NCBI RefSeq assembly: GCF_949987535.1
Contig: NC_080072.1
Span: 54,380,356 to 54,444,355 of the forward strand
Reading direction: 5' to 3'
DNA from: Balaenoptera acutorostrata
Lineage: Eukaryota; Chordata; Mammalia; Artiodactyla; Balaenopteridae
DNA: 64,000 nt
The notes under the pieces were generated by a model. It was not told where the DNA came from, did not search any database, and saw only the letters and a list, made by a program, of their open reading frames with translations. Both the position numbers and the translations under genes were made by a program. Shown here piece after piece: positions 12,165 to 24,296 of this stretch (its first letter is position 1; every line of letters begins with the position of its first letter).

Positions 12165-12845
12165 TAAACTCGCCTTGATATTTCTAATTTGGTCCTCAGT
12201 TTTATTCTTAGTATTAATTTGTCGTCTCTTTCCTTTTTTTTCTTAACCAGTTTTAGTAGAGTTTTGTTTATTAGTCATCTCATAGTACCATGTGAAAAAT
12301 AGAATCAGCCAGTGGTTGTTAGTTTTAATCAACAGAAATGTACTCTGCCAAATTTAGGCAGATAAGGAATTTATTGGGAAAGAATACTGAGTAATCCAAA
12401 GTAATCAGCCAGGTAGCTACAGAACTTGGCTTGGAAAATGGCAGCTAAGATCCAAGAGCAAAGTCTGTATAATATGAATACTTTGAAATTTTTTGCAACT
12501 TCTTTGAGTCCTAGTGTATTTTTAATTGTCCCTTGTTTGCTTTAAGGAATATATATTTTGTTCATTGAGTTCATAAATATAGATAATCAAGTTTGTTAAT
12601 TTTATTGTTCAATTTTTCTTTATTTTTATTACCTCTTGATCCTCCTGATCTACCTGTTTTTAATTGTGGTGTGTTACAATTTTTTACTATAATTTTGGAT
12701 TTATTAATTTCTCTTATAATCTTTTTTTTGCTCTGCTGTAGGTTCATACAAGTGCATAATTATTATAGCTTCTTGATGGGTTGCCTTTTTCATCATTATG
12801 TAATTTCCCTCTTTATACCTGTTAATTCTTTTTCTCTTAATTTTG
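12165..12845 (-). repeat. Old L1 ORF2 fragments
   Basis: Reversed, strongly decayed L1 ORF2-like sequence, interrupted around 12290-12490 by DNA I cannot place. Poorly defined. Confidence 0.5.
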
Positions 12846-12995
12846 CCATGTGCTAGTTGTGTGGCCTTGGGCAAGTCACTAGCCTCTCATTTTCCTTATT
12901 GTAAAATGGGTATAATACCTACCTTATAAAGTTTCTGTGAAGGTTAACTGAGAAAATATAAAGTATCGTTCAGGTAATAGGTTCTCCATAAATGG
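12845..12995 (+). repeat. MIR fragment
   Basis: Core and tail of MIR: tgtggccttgggcaagtcac, attgtaaaatgggtataata, then ggttctccataaatgg. Confidence 0.88.
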
Positions 12996-13639
12996 ATTAA
13001 AAGTATTTTTTTGCCTTAAGGGTTTTGCTTTTCTCTTCCTTCTTCCCCTCCTCTTTTAAAGCATCTGGTTTTAGATACTATTTGCCTATAATTAGAAATG
13101 TACTTAAGAGATATGATTAAAATAGTCATCAGGACTTTTTGTTTAAGTGGGTGAAGGTGATGTAGTGTTTGCCTCCCAAGCCCCGGTTCTAATAATTCTC
13201 TGCAGCTTGGTAGAGCTTTAAGTTACTGTTTTCTGCATCTGTATTACGTCCAGTGTTTCTGTCTAAGAATCTTCCACATTTATCTTGTGTATATGAGTCT
13301 TTTTAAGGTAGTTGAGACAACTGAAAAAGGACAAAAGTCAACTTTTTGAGGAGCCCACTTTTCTACAACAAATATTATCAACCTGAATGGGACATAGAGT
13401 TATTAGTAAGTCTTCAAATAAATACTGTGTTTAAGTCGCTAAATATACATAGGGGTATATCGAAGTGTTGTGTACATTTAAGGAGAGAGAAGTGCGTATT
13501 TTCTCCTTCCTTCTTGATAGCATTTAGGACTTATCTTTTATTCCTGTTCTTAAGTTGGATTTTTATTGTTTATATAACCAGTGTGTATTGTGTGCCTCCT
13601 GTGGGCCTGGATATAGAGAAGGGGAGAAAAGAGAATTTC

Positions 13640-13860
13640 AGCTGAGAAACAGCATAAAAGGGTTAGAAGTATATGGCATATATATATTGTAACCAGATAG
13701 TCAAGAGATGAGAGACACAGTGCTTTAGAAAGATAAAGTTGTGATCAGTCTCTGGAAAGCCTTGAGTGACATGTTGAAGAGTTTTGACTTTATTCTGTAA
13801 GCTGATCAAAACCACTGAAGGCTTTGAGGATAAAAAATCGGTTATGTACTGAAAATATTT
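13640..13860 (+). repeat. Ancient mammalian dispersed repeat (family not determined)
   Basis: The phrase gttttgactttattctgtaa followed by ctgaaggctttgaggat also occurs in related form at 17530-17720 and 44590-44650. All three look like one old repeat family. Confidence 0.5.
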
Positions 13861-14154
13861 ATAAGTTGTATACAGGAAAATAGTCTGTTGGCAATGTTGA
13901 AAAAGAAGTAGAAAGAAACATTAGTAACAAAGTATTATGAGTAAAACTTAAGCTTATTTAAAATGTTACTTGGTAACGTTGAACTAGGAGCTTTAAATAT
14001 AGTTTTCCTTGAGGTCTTTTAACATGTTACTTTATCAGGGAGACCCTTCAGACCATTCTATATATTGATAAAGTAATCTTCCAACCTGTGTTTATTTTCC
14101 TCCATAGCCCTTAGTACCACCAGTTGTATTATATACACACACTTGTTTGTTTAT

Positions 14155-14285
14155 TGTCTCTTTCCCCCCACAATATTGTAAGCTCCATGATAGTAAGGAC
14201 TTTATTTGTTCAGTGCTTCTCCCCAGTGCTTAGAACTGTGCCTGGTTTATACCCTTTAATAAGTATTCGTTAAATAAATGAATGA
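14155..14285 (+). repeat. L2 3' end
   Basis: The classic L2 tail: attgtaagctccatgatagt, aaggactttatttgttcagt, cttagaactgtgcctgg, then gttaaataaatgaatgag. It ends about 125 bases before RNF169 exon 2. Confidence 0.88.
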
Positions 14286-14410
14286 GTATTCAAATTGTGG
14301 AAGATGACCACAATTTTTATGTGGTTTATGTGGGGGCAGCAGTAGGACAAGATCTTGGTTTCTTCCTAGAAAGTTTTGTTAAAAAGTGTTTTCTTTTCCC
14401 TTTCCTCCAG

Positions 14411-14484
14411 AGTTTATATTCAGAGCACCGATCAAATTAAGCAAGCCTGGGGAACTTCGTGAGGAATATGAAAGCCTGAGAAAG
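14411..14484 (+). CDS. RNF169: RNF169 exon 2 (internal coding exon)
   Basis: RNF169 is a nuclear RING-type E3 ubiquitin ligase related to RNF168. It binds ubiquitylated histone H2A around DNA double-strand breaks and limits 53BP1 and BRCA1-RAP80 recruitment (family knowledge). This exon follows a strong pyrimidine-rich tract ending in ccag and stops at aaag|gtacag. Read with two leading bases it gives 24 codons, FIFRAPIKLSKPGELREEY followed by ESLRK, ending on a codon boundary. That agrees with my memory of the human protein just after the RING, at a position comparable to the ubiquitin-binding UDM1 region of RNF168. The next exon continues the frame. Two AGs sit in tandem at the acceptor (14409-14410 and 14411-14412), so the true first base may be 14413. 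The RING exon is not in the window. Identification is from memory, but three matching exons in order make it strong. Confidence 0.9.
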
Positions 14485-16009
14485 GTACAGTATAACAGTA
14501 TACATATCATTATGCCATTCATTTTCTTAAAGTTAACTGAAATGATGACATTAAAGAATGCTTAGTGGGAGTTTTGATTTACTAGGGATTTTTAAAATTT
14601 ATAATGCAGAGCCTGTCTTTCTGTACCCTACCTTACACTGGTCTAGTTAGATTCTGTAGCTATAATGGAAGTAGAGTAAACCTTAACTCAGAACCCCTTT
14701 TAAGCTGTCCTTTCAAAGATGAAAATGTAGCTCACGCGGCCTATCACACACCTGCTGCAATAACGCCACCAAGAGAGGTGTTCTTGGCATTTAAGTGTTA
14801 GAGAAAAGCTAACATTTAAGCTTTAATAATAATAGTTTGTCTTATTTTTCTTGATCTTGCAAGGTTCTTCTAATTACATGTAGCTGGTATTATCTTTTAC
14901 TGCTTTCACTCTCTTAAGTACTCCAGAAGAACTGTAACTTAGACTGGTAAGGGTAGTGGAATAATTTTCTAGTTAGAGAACGTTTACCATTGGGAAAGCT
15001 TTTAGCTGTGTCCACATCATCTTATTTTTGATGTTCTCAAGCTAATAGTCTGGGAATCACTTGGAAAATTAAGACTTCAGAAAGACTGGTAATAAGAAGT
15101 ATGTTATAAGATTTGAATCATCCTTCCCCAGCCCTCTCCCTGAACCACCATCCCTTACCCAAGTTCATAAATGATTAGATAATCATTCTACATGTAGAAA
15201 TTTAATGTTTTATAAAGGCAAATAATCTACTTAATCTGAATCAGACATCATCATAAAACAGAGGCAAGACAATAACATTATGGTGGCATTTTAGACTGAA
15301 TGAAAAAAAATCAGTATTTAATAAGGTCATGTTAAAAAGAAAAGATAAAAAGCTGTGCTTAATTACTGTATATTCTCTGATCTTTTCTTTTAAATGAGAG
15401 TGTCAAATGTTGACTTGGGTCCTCATGCTCCTTTTGTATCGGTGTTGTGAGTTTTTTTGTTTTTCGTTTTAAATCAGTTACAAAGCTTTTTTCCACATAG
15501 AAACAAATTATTCTCAGGGGCTACATCAAAAGAACCACAAATTTCTCTTAAATAAAATTCCAGAATATGCAGATATTTAGTTTTAATATAACTTTTCAGA
15601 AACTTGGAGAATATGGAAATTTTGAAGCTGTCAGCTTGAAGATAATGAGAAAACAGGGACTTGGAGGTAGAAAAAGGAGGTAAAGCAGAAGGCATAGTGA
15701 GTGTAGAGATTTTTTATAAGCCTTGGGAGAGAGAAGGATACCTTGGGGAACTGTTCTTTCATTCCTGTTAAGAAGGAAGGACAGGAAAATGGCTTTAAAA
15801 GTGACTGATAGCATAATGCTGTTGAGTGAAGCTAGGACAATCTCATTCTGCATAAACTGGATTGGGTTTGAAAAACACTCACCTGTGTCATTTGTGTTAA
15901 ATAAACGTTAAATAGGTTTCCCCCCACCCATACTCCAAGTACCCAGGTTTATCCTACACTCATTGTATAACCTGGAAAATGGAAATCCCAAGTCATAAAA
16001 TCAAAAGGC

Positions 16010-16405
16010 ACTAATATGGCATACCCATATAATGGAATACTATTCAGCAATAAGAAGGAATGAACCACTGATACATGCTACCAGATGGATGAGCCTCAAA
16101 AAGATGCTCAGTGAAAGAAACCAGATAAAAGAGACCACATATTGTATGTTTCCATTTATAGAAAATGTCTAGGAATAGACAGAAGTATAGAGACAGACAG
16201 TAGATTAATGGTTGATTGAGAAGGGGTGAGAATGGGGATTAACAGTAAATGGTCATGAGTGATTTTATTACAACGATGAAGATTTCTAAAACTGATTTAT
16301 GGTGTGTTCCACAACCTGGTAAATGTACTAAAAATCATCGAATTATATACTTGAAATGGATGAATTATATAATATGTAAAAATATGCCTCAATAAAGTAA
16401 AAAAA
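16010..16405 (+). repeat. L1 3'UTR and 3' end
   Basis: Forward L1 end: ataatggaatactattcagc, atggatgagcctcaaaaaga, ctaaaaatcatcgaattata, and a terminal aataaagtaaaaaaaatt. Confidence 0.85.
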
Positions 16406-17059
16406 ATTAAGGCACTAGACATTTGGATGGAGAACTTGATAAACAAGATGTCTCTTAGAATGCATATTTTCTGAAACAAAACAAATATATAATTATCTAG
16501 ATGAATCCCTGGGGGAGGGTGATGTTTAAAAGTTTCTACTGAGCAAGCGATGGAAATTAATTCTATACAACTCATCATTACTAATTTGATGTGTAATACA
16601 CTTTTTATTTAGTATACTTTATTATTTTGTTTAAATGACAGTAAAAACCTTTATAAGGGCTATAAAAAGTTAACAGGAAATTTTATTACCCTAATTCTAG
16701 TTCTTTTAAAAGATGTTTGCTTATTAATCATAGATCCCTCTACCCATGGTGTAGTGTTATGCTTACTGAGGTTACTATGTTTCTAAATTTTATGATTCTA
16801 TAAATAGGTTTATATTTCTAAATATGTTTAATATTTTCTTCCTGCCATGTGTTGTAGTTAATTTTGTCTTTTTTATGCAGAAATATGCAGAGCAAAATGT
16901 GAAAGTTCTCCTTTTTCTTATTTTCTACTTTCTTCCCCAGAGATAACTAGTGTCAACAGTTTAGTGCATATCCTAGATCCTTTATATATTTACACACATA
17001 CACACACACATATGTTTTAGTCTTTTTTAGTATAAATAAGATCATGATGTATATTCATT

Positions 17060-17750
17060 TATTCATCATATATTTATTATGTCCTTACTGTGTGCCAGGT
17101 ACTAGGAATATGATGCTGAAGAAGACACCCAAGGTTCTTGACCTCAGGGAGATTTCATTCCAGTGGGGAAGATGTATAGTAAATAAGCAAAAAAAATTTA
17201 ATATATATTAATAAAGCAGGGTAAGGAGAGTTAGAGGGGAGTGGAAGGGAAACTTGAGACACAAAAAGACTGTTTTCGATACAGTGATCAGGGAAAGTCT
17301 CAGAGAAGGCAACATTTGAGTTGCTACCTGAAAGAGATGAGGGAGCAAGCCAAGTAAACTTCATGAGGAAAGAGCATTCCCAGCAAAGAGAACAGCAAAT
17401 GCAAAGGCCCTGCGACGGAAACAAGTTTGGATTGTTTAAGGAACACTGTGGCTCTAACTGAGTGTACAAGTTGTGGAAGGGTGGAAGGGTGGTATGGGGA
17501 TTTGGTAAGATGTGAGTTGGGAGAGATAGAGGGCCAGATCAAAGAAGGCCTAGTTGCTTGGTAAGGACCCTAAATTTATTTTAGGGTCCTTACCTTGGGA
17601 GAGAGAAGGATACCTTGGGAGATAATCATTCTACATGTAGAAATTTAATGTTTTATAAACATTAAAGGAAGCCAGTAACATGATCTGAATTATACTTTTA
17701 AAAGGTCTCTGGTTGTTGTGTGGGGAATAAACTGTAATGGGTCTAAGAAT
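17060..17750 (+). repeat. Ancient dispersed repeat interrupted by a rearranged insert
   Basis: The order tgtgccaggtactagg, tcattccagtggggaag, aacatttgagttgctacctg, gcaaaggccctgcg, aggaagccagtaacatgatc is typical of an old mammalian repeat. Its continuity is broken between 17580 and 17660 by the hairpin and copied segments described separately. Confidence 0.65.
17560..17659 (+). other. Hairpin plus templated insertion from two upstream sites
   Basis: Arms 17560-17574 (ggtaaggaccctaaa) and 17580-17594 are perfect reverse complements around a 5-base loop. Directly after, 17593-17619 is identical to 15721-15747 (27 bases) and 17620-17659 is identical to 15177-15216 (40 bases). The source order is reversed, and both copied segments keep the source orientation. 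The identities were read directly by alignment of the printed bases. Confidence 0.93.
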
Positions 17751-18186
17751 GAGGAATTGGATTTACTGTGAATAGTAGAGACCGCAAAATAGTGACTCAA
17801 ATAAATTAGGAGTTTTACTTTTCTCCAGTAACAAAAAGCTGGAGGTAAGCTGTCCAGGGCTGATTATGGCAGCTCTAGGACATCAGGGGTTCAGGCTCCT
17901 TTTGTTTTTCTGTTTAGACATCTTCAAGTGTGCCTGTCTCCTTGTGATGTGGATCAACCATCGTTGATCCTTCTGTAGAATCCCATCTAGACAGAAGGTA
18001 AGGCGGAAGGGCATATGTCAGCTGAATTGGGTCTTTTAAAGAGCCTTCTCCAAAGCCGCACCCAGTGACTTCACCTGTATTTTGTAGTTTAGTGTCACAG
18101 ACTCCCTCTAGCTGCCAGGAAAGCTGGGAAGCATAGTGTTTTAGCTGGGTACATTAACTTCCTAAGTAAAATTAGGGTTCTTTTAT

Positions 18187-18546
18187 TTATTTATTTTTAT
18201 AAATTTGTTTATTTATTGTTATTTTTGGCTGCGTTGGGTCTTTGTTGCTGCATGGGCTTTCTCTAGTTGCGGCACATGTGGGCTACTCTTCGTTGCGGTG
18301 CACAAACTTTTCATTGCGGTGGCTTCTCTTGTTGTGGAGCATGGGCTCTAGGCACGTGGGCTTCAGCAGTTGTGGCATGCAGGCTCAGCAGTTGTGGCTC
18401 ACGGGCCCTAGAGCGCAGGCTCAGTAGTTGTGGTGCACGGGCTTAGTTGCTCCGTGGCATGTGGGATCTTCCTGGACCAGCGATCGAACCCGTGTCCCCT
18501 GCATTGGTAGGCAGATTCTTAACCGCTGCACCACCAGGGAAATCCC
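18187..18546 (-). mobile_element. CHR-type SINE
   Basis: Minus-strand copy with a T-rich left end and the reversed head ccaccagggaaatccc at the right. It is flanked by tagggttcttttat (from about 18173) and tagggttgttttag (18547-18560), an imperfect target duplication. It carries an extra agttgtggcatgcaggctca unit in the middle. Confidence 0.9.
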
Positions 18547-18639
18547 TAGGGTTGTTTTAGTAAGAAATGAAAGAATGAATACTGGGTAGGCAGCTAGCTG
18601 TCTCTGCCTCATGGGACAAGAATGGAAATAAGACCAATT

Positions 18640-19255
18640 AGAATAATTTTGGAGTAAGCAATGGGTTGGGTTTAACGAGGGTTAGGATTTTACCAAAAGT
18701 ATGACAGAGGGAATGATGCAGTGGACTTGAAGGTGTATACAAGGAAGTTGTTGTAGTTTTGGACCATGGTTATTTTAAGGAGGTTGTTTGAGGAAGGAAT
18801 TGAGGACATGATGGACAATGAGAGTGGTAGAGTCAGTGGACTGGAAGTTTTGATGGTGCTAAAGAATTATAAAAGTAGGGTGACTAGCATATAAGTGAAG
18901 TTGGAAACCTAGAAGTCGTGGTCTAAATGTGAGAGGGTTAAATGTGAGACTGGGAGGTGGTTTAGTTATTGAACATGACAGAGTTTAGGGTATGATTATG
19001 GGAGGAGGTAACTGAAGTAGGATGGAAGAAAAGATTTATCTAGAAGGAAGTGAAGAAACTGAGAGAATATACTGATACTGAAATCTTCAGGAATATCACT
19101 GGAGTAGCTGGGCAGAAACTTAAGTGCTAAGGTTTTCTGTGAATAAGGGGAGTTGACAGGTAACTACCTCAAAGAGGGGTTGTGGGTATTACAGTCTGAT
19201 GGTAAATACTTCAAAGAAGCTAGGAATTTTGAGGAATAATATGATCTATTCTGTA
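18640..19255 (+). repeat. Ancient repeat-like purine-rich sequence
   Basis: Purine-rich text with gatgcagtggacttgaagg and gtagagtcagtggactgg resembles the downstream half of the ancient repeat at 17060 and 44290. Not classified. Confidence 0.4.
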
Positions 19256-19269
19256 GCCAGTTTTTTTTT

Positions 19270-19985
19270 TTTCCTCTAACAATATGTGTTTTTTTTGTGG
19301 AGGGGCAGCAGGTGCTTTCATATAGGTACTTTTTTCATACTGAATGGTATTTCATAGTGTGGGTGAGGCATAATTCATTTAACCATCGATCATTTAAATT
19401 GTTTTCCATTTCCCCCAGTTTTGAAGAGATGTTGCACTAAACATACATGAACATATCTGAGCAAATACTGCCTTTAAGTTAGATTCCTGGAAGTGAAAGT
19501 GCAGGTCAGATTGTATATACATTTTGTATTTTGGTGGATATTCAAAAGACTTTTTTCAACTTAACTCTCTCACCAACAGTAAAAGAGAGTCCCTTTTCTT
19601 TAAATCCTTGCTAAGCCTTTATCATTATTTTTAATATTTTGCTATCTGCTGAATAAAATATCTCATTGTTTTAATTTACATTGCCCTGGTTACTAGAGAG
19701 AAGGAGCATCTTGTGCTTACTGGCCATTTACAGGTTTTCTATGAACTGCTTTCTTATAACCTTTAGGTGTGAAAACTAGTTCCATCTTTTGGATATTTGT
19801 GATCTTGATTGCTAATGGCATGCTATTTTTTCTGTGCTTTTATAGATGTATTCTATTAAAAAGAAGTTTTCTGACATTTTATGGTGTTTTAAGTAGAAGG
19901 AGAAAATTAGCATGTGCTCAGTCCTCCATCTTGTTACATTGATTGGGGAAAGAATTTTGTTGTATTCATTCTTGAATATTTATAT
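19270..19985 (-). repeat. Old L1 3'-region fragment
   Basis: Reversed L1: catactgaatggtatttcat, gttagattcctggaagtgaa, ctctctcaccaacagtaaaa and tgccctggttactag. Decayed. Confidence 0.75.
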
Positions 19986-19999
19986 TCTTATTATATTCT

Positions 20000-20100
20000 C
20001 TTTTTTTTAATTTAATTTTATTTATTTTTTTATACAGCAGGTCCTTATTAGTCATCAGTTTTATAAACATCAGTGTATACATGTCAATCCCAATCGCCCA
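20000..20100 (-). mobile_element. Very short 5'-truncated L1 insertion
   Basis: Only about 100 bases of L1 3' end in reverse (tttttttaatttaatttt, then ttattagtcatcagtttta, catgtcaatccc). The same end is seen at 62490-62540. It is flanked by tcttattatattct (19986-19999) and tcttgttatattct (20101-20114). Confidence 0.85.
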
Positions 20101-22080
20101 TCTTGTTATATTCTTGTCTGCAGTAAATATATGTTGAAATGAAAAAATAAGTTTTATGGAGAAATTATTTCAATATTGATCTCTTTATGGTTCTAATCTA
20201 TATAAGATTGACTGTTAGTCATTTTGTGTTTTGAAATAATTGATTCATCCCTATAAATTCTATATATTGGTTGCATTAAGCTTATTATTTACACCATTAT
20301 TCCTTCTGCTTATACAGTTCGTTAGGTGCTTAACTTTGACCACATGGTTAAATAATAGTTGCTTTATATTAGATTTTGGAAACATATAATCCAGCATGCC
20401 CTTGTTTGTCTTCTTTGAATCATTAGACTCTGAAAGGTTAAAGTTAGGGGAAAAAAAACCAGCCTTTGCTTCTAGACTGCTTATCTCCCTTGTTTCTGTA
20501 GTGGGAAAGATGAACTACTTTTGATAATTCTGCGGATCACATGAGTGGTTTAGGCTTTCTCTGAATTGGTTTCCTGACCTATCCATTTTCTTTTTTCTCC
20601 CTCACCACTGGTTCGTTTTTGAGGAGTATTTTCTCCCCATTGCTGGCTGAATTATTCAAGTAGTAAGCATGCAGTTCTAGTCCTTAGCCAGAGCACAGAG
20701 TAATCAGATATGGTCAATGGGTTACTGAAGTGAGTAATGACTCTATAAGGCAGACATTAACTTTTCTGAAGGAGTTTTTTAAAGGTAAGTAAACTTTTAG
20801 GGCCTAATTATCTTTGAAATAATATATCTTTAAAGTTCCTTTTATTATTTTTCTGCCATAAACTGTAAAATATAATGTACTTTATTAAAGCTCGAACATT
20901 TCACTTAAATCTGTTTGGCTGTACAGTGCATCATGAGCTGAATTTTGAGCTGGCCTTTCCCTTATTTTTTTAATTTACTTATTTTAAAGGAAGCTTGTAT
21001 TTATTAAAATATGTTCTGTTGTACCATGGAAGCAGCAGGTTGTTTGCTTATTTAAAAAATTTTTCTCCTATTAGACTGTAAAATCTTTCAAGATGGATCT
21101 GTTTGTTTAGTCTCTTTAACTCTCCACCACTTCTAATATAATATCTTGCACTTATATATTTATTACATACAGATTGAATTGTTGATCATCCAGTTTCAAA
21201 GCCCCTTCTTTTAAGAGAAATGACTTGTGTAAGGATATACAGCTGGTTCATGATAGAACTAGATGTATTTTAAGATTTCTAGAGTTCTTTTTACTACATT
21301 ATTTTCTATTCTTCTTCCTCTGAAATGTTAATATGTAATCTTTGAGGAAATGCATACTTGGGTATGTGCTGATGTGCATCTTTCTAGAATAAGAAATAAA
21401 TACAGAATCTCATAGTACATCTTTAAGAGCAGGTAAGCTGTATGGTACTAAGAAGGAAAAACTCTCAAAAGAATGTTTTAATTTTGACTGCACGAGGGAA
21501 CAACTGTTTAGTTTATAGGATGTTCAAAATCTGAAAATGTTAACGTGGTTGTTTTTTGCTATTTACAACTACCCAGACAAGGAGAAACAACTTATCAAGT
21601 TATATGCTTTTCAAAGAAAACAACACATTTGGGAAATTCAAAGCATGATCAAATTTAATTAGAATTGCAGGTTATTCATGTTATATCTGTAATGCCCTGT
21701 TTTTCCTTGTCTCTTTCATTTATGAGAGGAGACGATCAATAGTTATAAGGTTACTACATTAGTATAATATTTTATATGGTTTAGAGACTAGTTTAAATAA
21801 AATCATTTCAGTGCTACTTGAAAGCCAAATGAAAGAATTTTCTAGAAACAGGCACAACTCTTCTGTCCCTAGTACAAAATAAAACATTTTTTTCAAGTAT
21901 CTGATTAGTGAAGCTTATAGTAAATTTAAACAGCTTTATTTTTTCTTATTTATAAAAGTAAGCAGAATTATAAAATTCTGTGAATTGTAAAAAGAAAAAA
22001 AAATTATAAGATTTAAAGGAGAAAGGGAAAATTACCAGTAATTCTGCCACCTAATAACCGTATTTAAATGTTTATCATAT

Positions 22081-23200
22081 TTTTTTCTAGTCAAATTATT
22101 TTATTTGGTTATAATACCAATCTCCAATAGCTTGAAATAAAAATTTCCAGTTGAACTGTATGCCACTCTCTTTTAGAACGTCCTGTTTTTCGTTAAAATA
22201 ATTTCTAAACCACTCTACGTGTTCGACCTTCTGCTTAACACTCAGATATGGGTTTTTGGAAAGGCCAGGTCACCAGCTCCGTGAAGTGGCGAGTTGATCC
22301 TTGTTTTGGAAAATCCTCCAGGTATTTATCCAGAAATATATGTTCATGAAATTCTGAACCCTTATCATCAAAACCTGCTTCATTGTTAATTGGGACTCCC
22401 ACAGGTTCTCCTCTTTTGTCCATTGGCTCATCTCTTCGGAATCGTTCTGAAAGGACTGTTCATTGACTGCGCTAACTGCTTCGCAAATTCCACAATCCAA
22501 AGTGAAGGTGCTGTCTCTGTGTGTCAGGTGCCTCTTTAGTAACTGCCTTAAGCCCAAAAATATTAAGCCTCTTGCCTTTGAATATATTTTTCCTAAAACT
22601 TGTTCTAAGCTCAGTGGTCTTAAGATCAGGTTGAAGTTCCTGACCAACATCATCATCAGCTCCTTCATCAAACTGCATCTGATTCACTAGTCTTGTACTA
22701 ACTCTAGCTGGGGCAGGCAGATCTGGCAACTTTCGTAGCTGATGTGATGTTACTGAAACTAATTTTAGGTCTTTCGCCCTCTTTCTGTGCCCTTGAGTCT
22801 TCCTTGTGCTGCTGGAGCAGCTCTGACTTGGTCGTCTGCTTGTCAAAAGGGAGAGTCTGCAACAGCAGATGCAGCCACCACCAACTCAGGACTCAGGGAC
22901 TCACTTCTCTTTTGGGGGCATCTTCTGGAGCTTTTTGAAGTCTGCTAGTTGTAGCCTCCACACTTTTAAGTTGTCTTCTGTTGGGCAGCTTTGTTGTTTG
23001 TACATTTACTGTGCTTTCAACTTTTCATGCCCTTGATAATATTTATCAAGTCTTTTTTCTTATTCTTCTTTACACTGTCTTGGCTGTCTGTCTCCTTGGA
23101 ATCTCATGCATTGGAGCCAAATCTTATCTTTCTTGCTGTAGATCATGCTGTTAGTACCAAAATATCTTTGGATATTATTTTTTTTGTTCTGACTGTTATA
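22081..23200 (-). pseudogene. MRPS31P: MRPS31 processed pseudogene
   Basis: MRPS31 encodes a small-subunit mitochondrial ribosomal protein. Read on the minus strand, this intronless stretch carries recognisable MRPS31 segments in order. These are [11 protein letters not shown] near 23190-23150, an LSPELV-like segment near 22890, QFDEGADDD near 22670, FKGKRLNIF near 22570, [18 protein letters not shown] near 22370-22330, and [19 protein letters not shown] near 22225-22165. The frame breaks repeatedly, so it cannot encode the protein. After the end of the coding homology there is an AATAAA-type signal (seen as TTTATT near 22100) and then a short A-run (T-run at 22081-22086), as expected of a retrocopy. 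The 5' part of the gene is missing beyond about 23200. Homology is recalled, not computed, and the outer boundaries are approximate. Confidence 0.85.
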
Positions 23201-23394
23201 TTCAGAGAAGGAAATAACACAAATCGCAGCTACCAATTCCTCTGGGCCTCCAGAGCACAAAGGGAGGTGGGAAAGGGGGCAAAGGGGTAGGGTCCCCCAA
23301 ACACTTGGAAACATTGTGAAGAAACAAGCTGAAGTGGGACTACAATGGGGGTAGTACATCCTCTGCCAAACATGCCCCACCCCCATTACACTTA

Positions 23395-23951
23395 GTGAAT
23401 AAGTCAGACAGAGACCAATACTGTATGATTTCACTCATATGTGGAATCTAAAAAACAAAACAAATGAACAGACATAACAAAACAGAAACAGTTATAGATA
23501 CAGAGAACAAACAGGTGATTGCCAGAGGGGAGAGGGGAGGAAAGAAATAGGTGAGGGAGCTTAAGAGGTACAGACTTACAGTTGCAGAACAAATGAGTCA
23601 TGAGTATGAAATGTACAGTGTGGGGAAATATAGTCAATTACTATGTAATATCATTGTATTGTGACAGATCATAACTAGATTTATCATGGTGATCCTTTTG
23701 AGTACAGAAGTATTGAATCACTATGTTGTGTAACAGGACCTAACATAGTGTTGTAGGTCAGTTGTACTTCAAGAACAAACAAGCAAACTTACAGAAAAAG
23801 AGATCAGATTTGTGGTTACCAGAGGCAGGAGGTGGTGGGAAAGGGAATTGGATGATGACAGTCAAAAGGTATAAAGTTCCAAGTTATAAGATAAATAAGT
23901 ACCAAGGAGATAAGGTACAACATGATAAATATAATTAACACTGCTGTATAT
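23395..23951 (+). repeat. L1 3'UTR, left part
   Basis: Forward L1 3'UTR: gtatgatttcactcatatgt, ggaatctaaaaaacaaaac, caaacaggtgattgccag, ggtataaagttccaagttat. A SINE interrupts it and it resumes after 24308. Confidence 0.83.
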
Positions 23952-23963
23952 GAAAGTTAAGAG

Positions 23964-24296
23964 AGGGACTTCCCTGGTCGCGCAGTGATTAAGAATCTGC
24001 CTGCTAATGCAGGGGACACGGGTTTGAGCCCTGGTCCAGGAAGATCCCACATGCCACGGAGCAACTAAGTCCATGTGCCACAACTACTGAGCCTGTGCTC
24101 TAGAGCCCACGAGCCACAACTACTGAAGACCACGTGCCTAGAGCCCGTGCTCCACACAGGAGAAGCCATGACAATGGGAAGACTGTGCAACAAAGAGTAG
24201 CCCCTACTCACTGCAACTAGAAAAAGCCCGCATGCAGCAACGAAGACCCAATGCCCCCCAAAATAAATAAATTAATTAATTTTTTTAAAAAAAGAA
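23964..24296 (+). mobile_element. CHR-type SINE inserted in L1 3'UTR
   Basis: Plus-strand copy beginning agggacttccctggtcgcgc and ending in an A/T-rich tail after cccaaaataaataaatt. It is flanked by an exact 12-base duplication, gaaagttaagag, at 23952-23963 and 24297-24308. Confidence 0.95.

Larger units (their letters stand above)
1..14410 (+). other. RNF169: RNF169 intron 1 (3' part)
   Basis: This is the part of the first intron inside the window, inferred from the position of exon 2. Repeats are listed separately. In the stretches 560-1140, 1760-2730, 4100-4650, 4870-5140, 8690-9180, 9505-10300, 10450-11625 and 13000-13620 I see AT-rich single-copy or heavily decayed DNA and nothing I can name. 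A short open frame at 11412-11630 was examined and not recognised. Confidence 0.8.
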
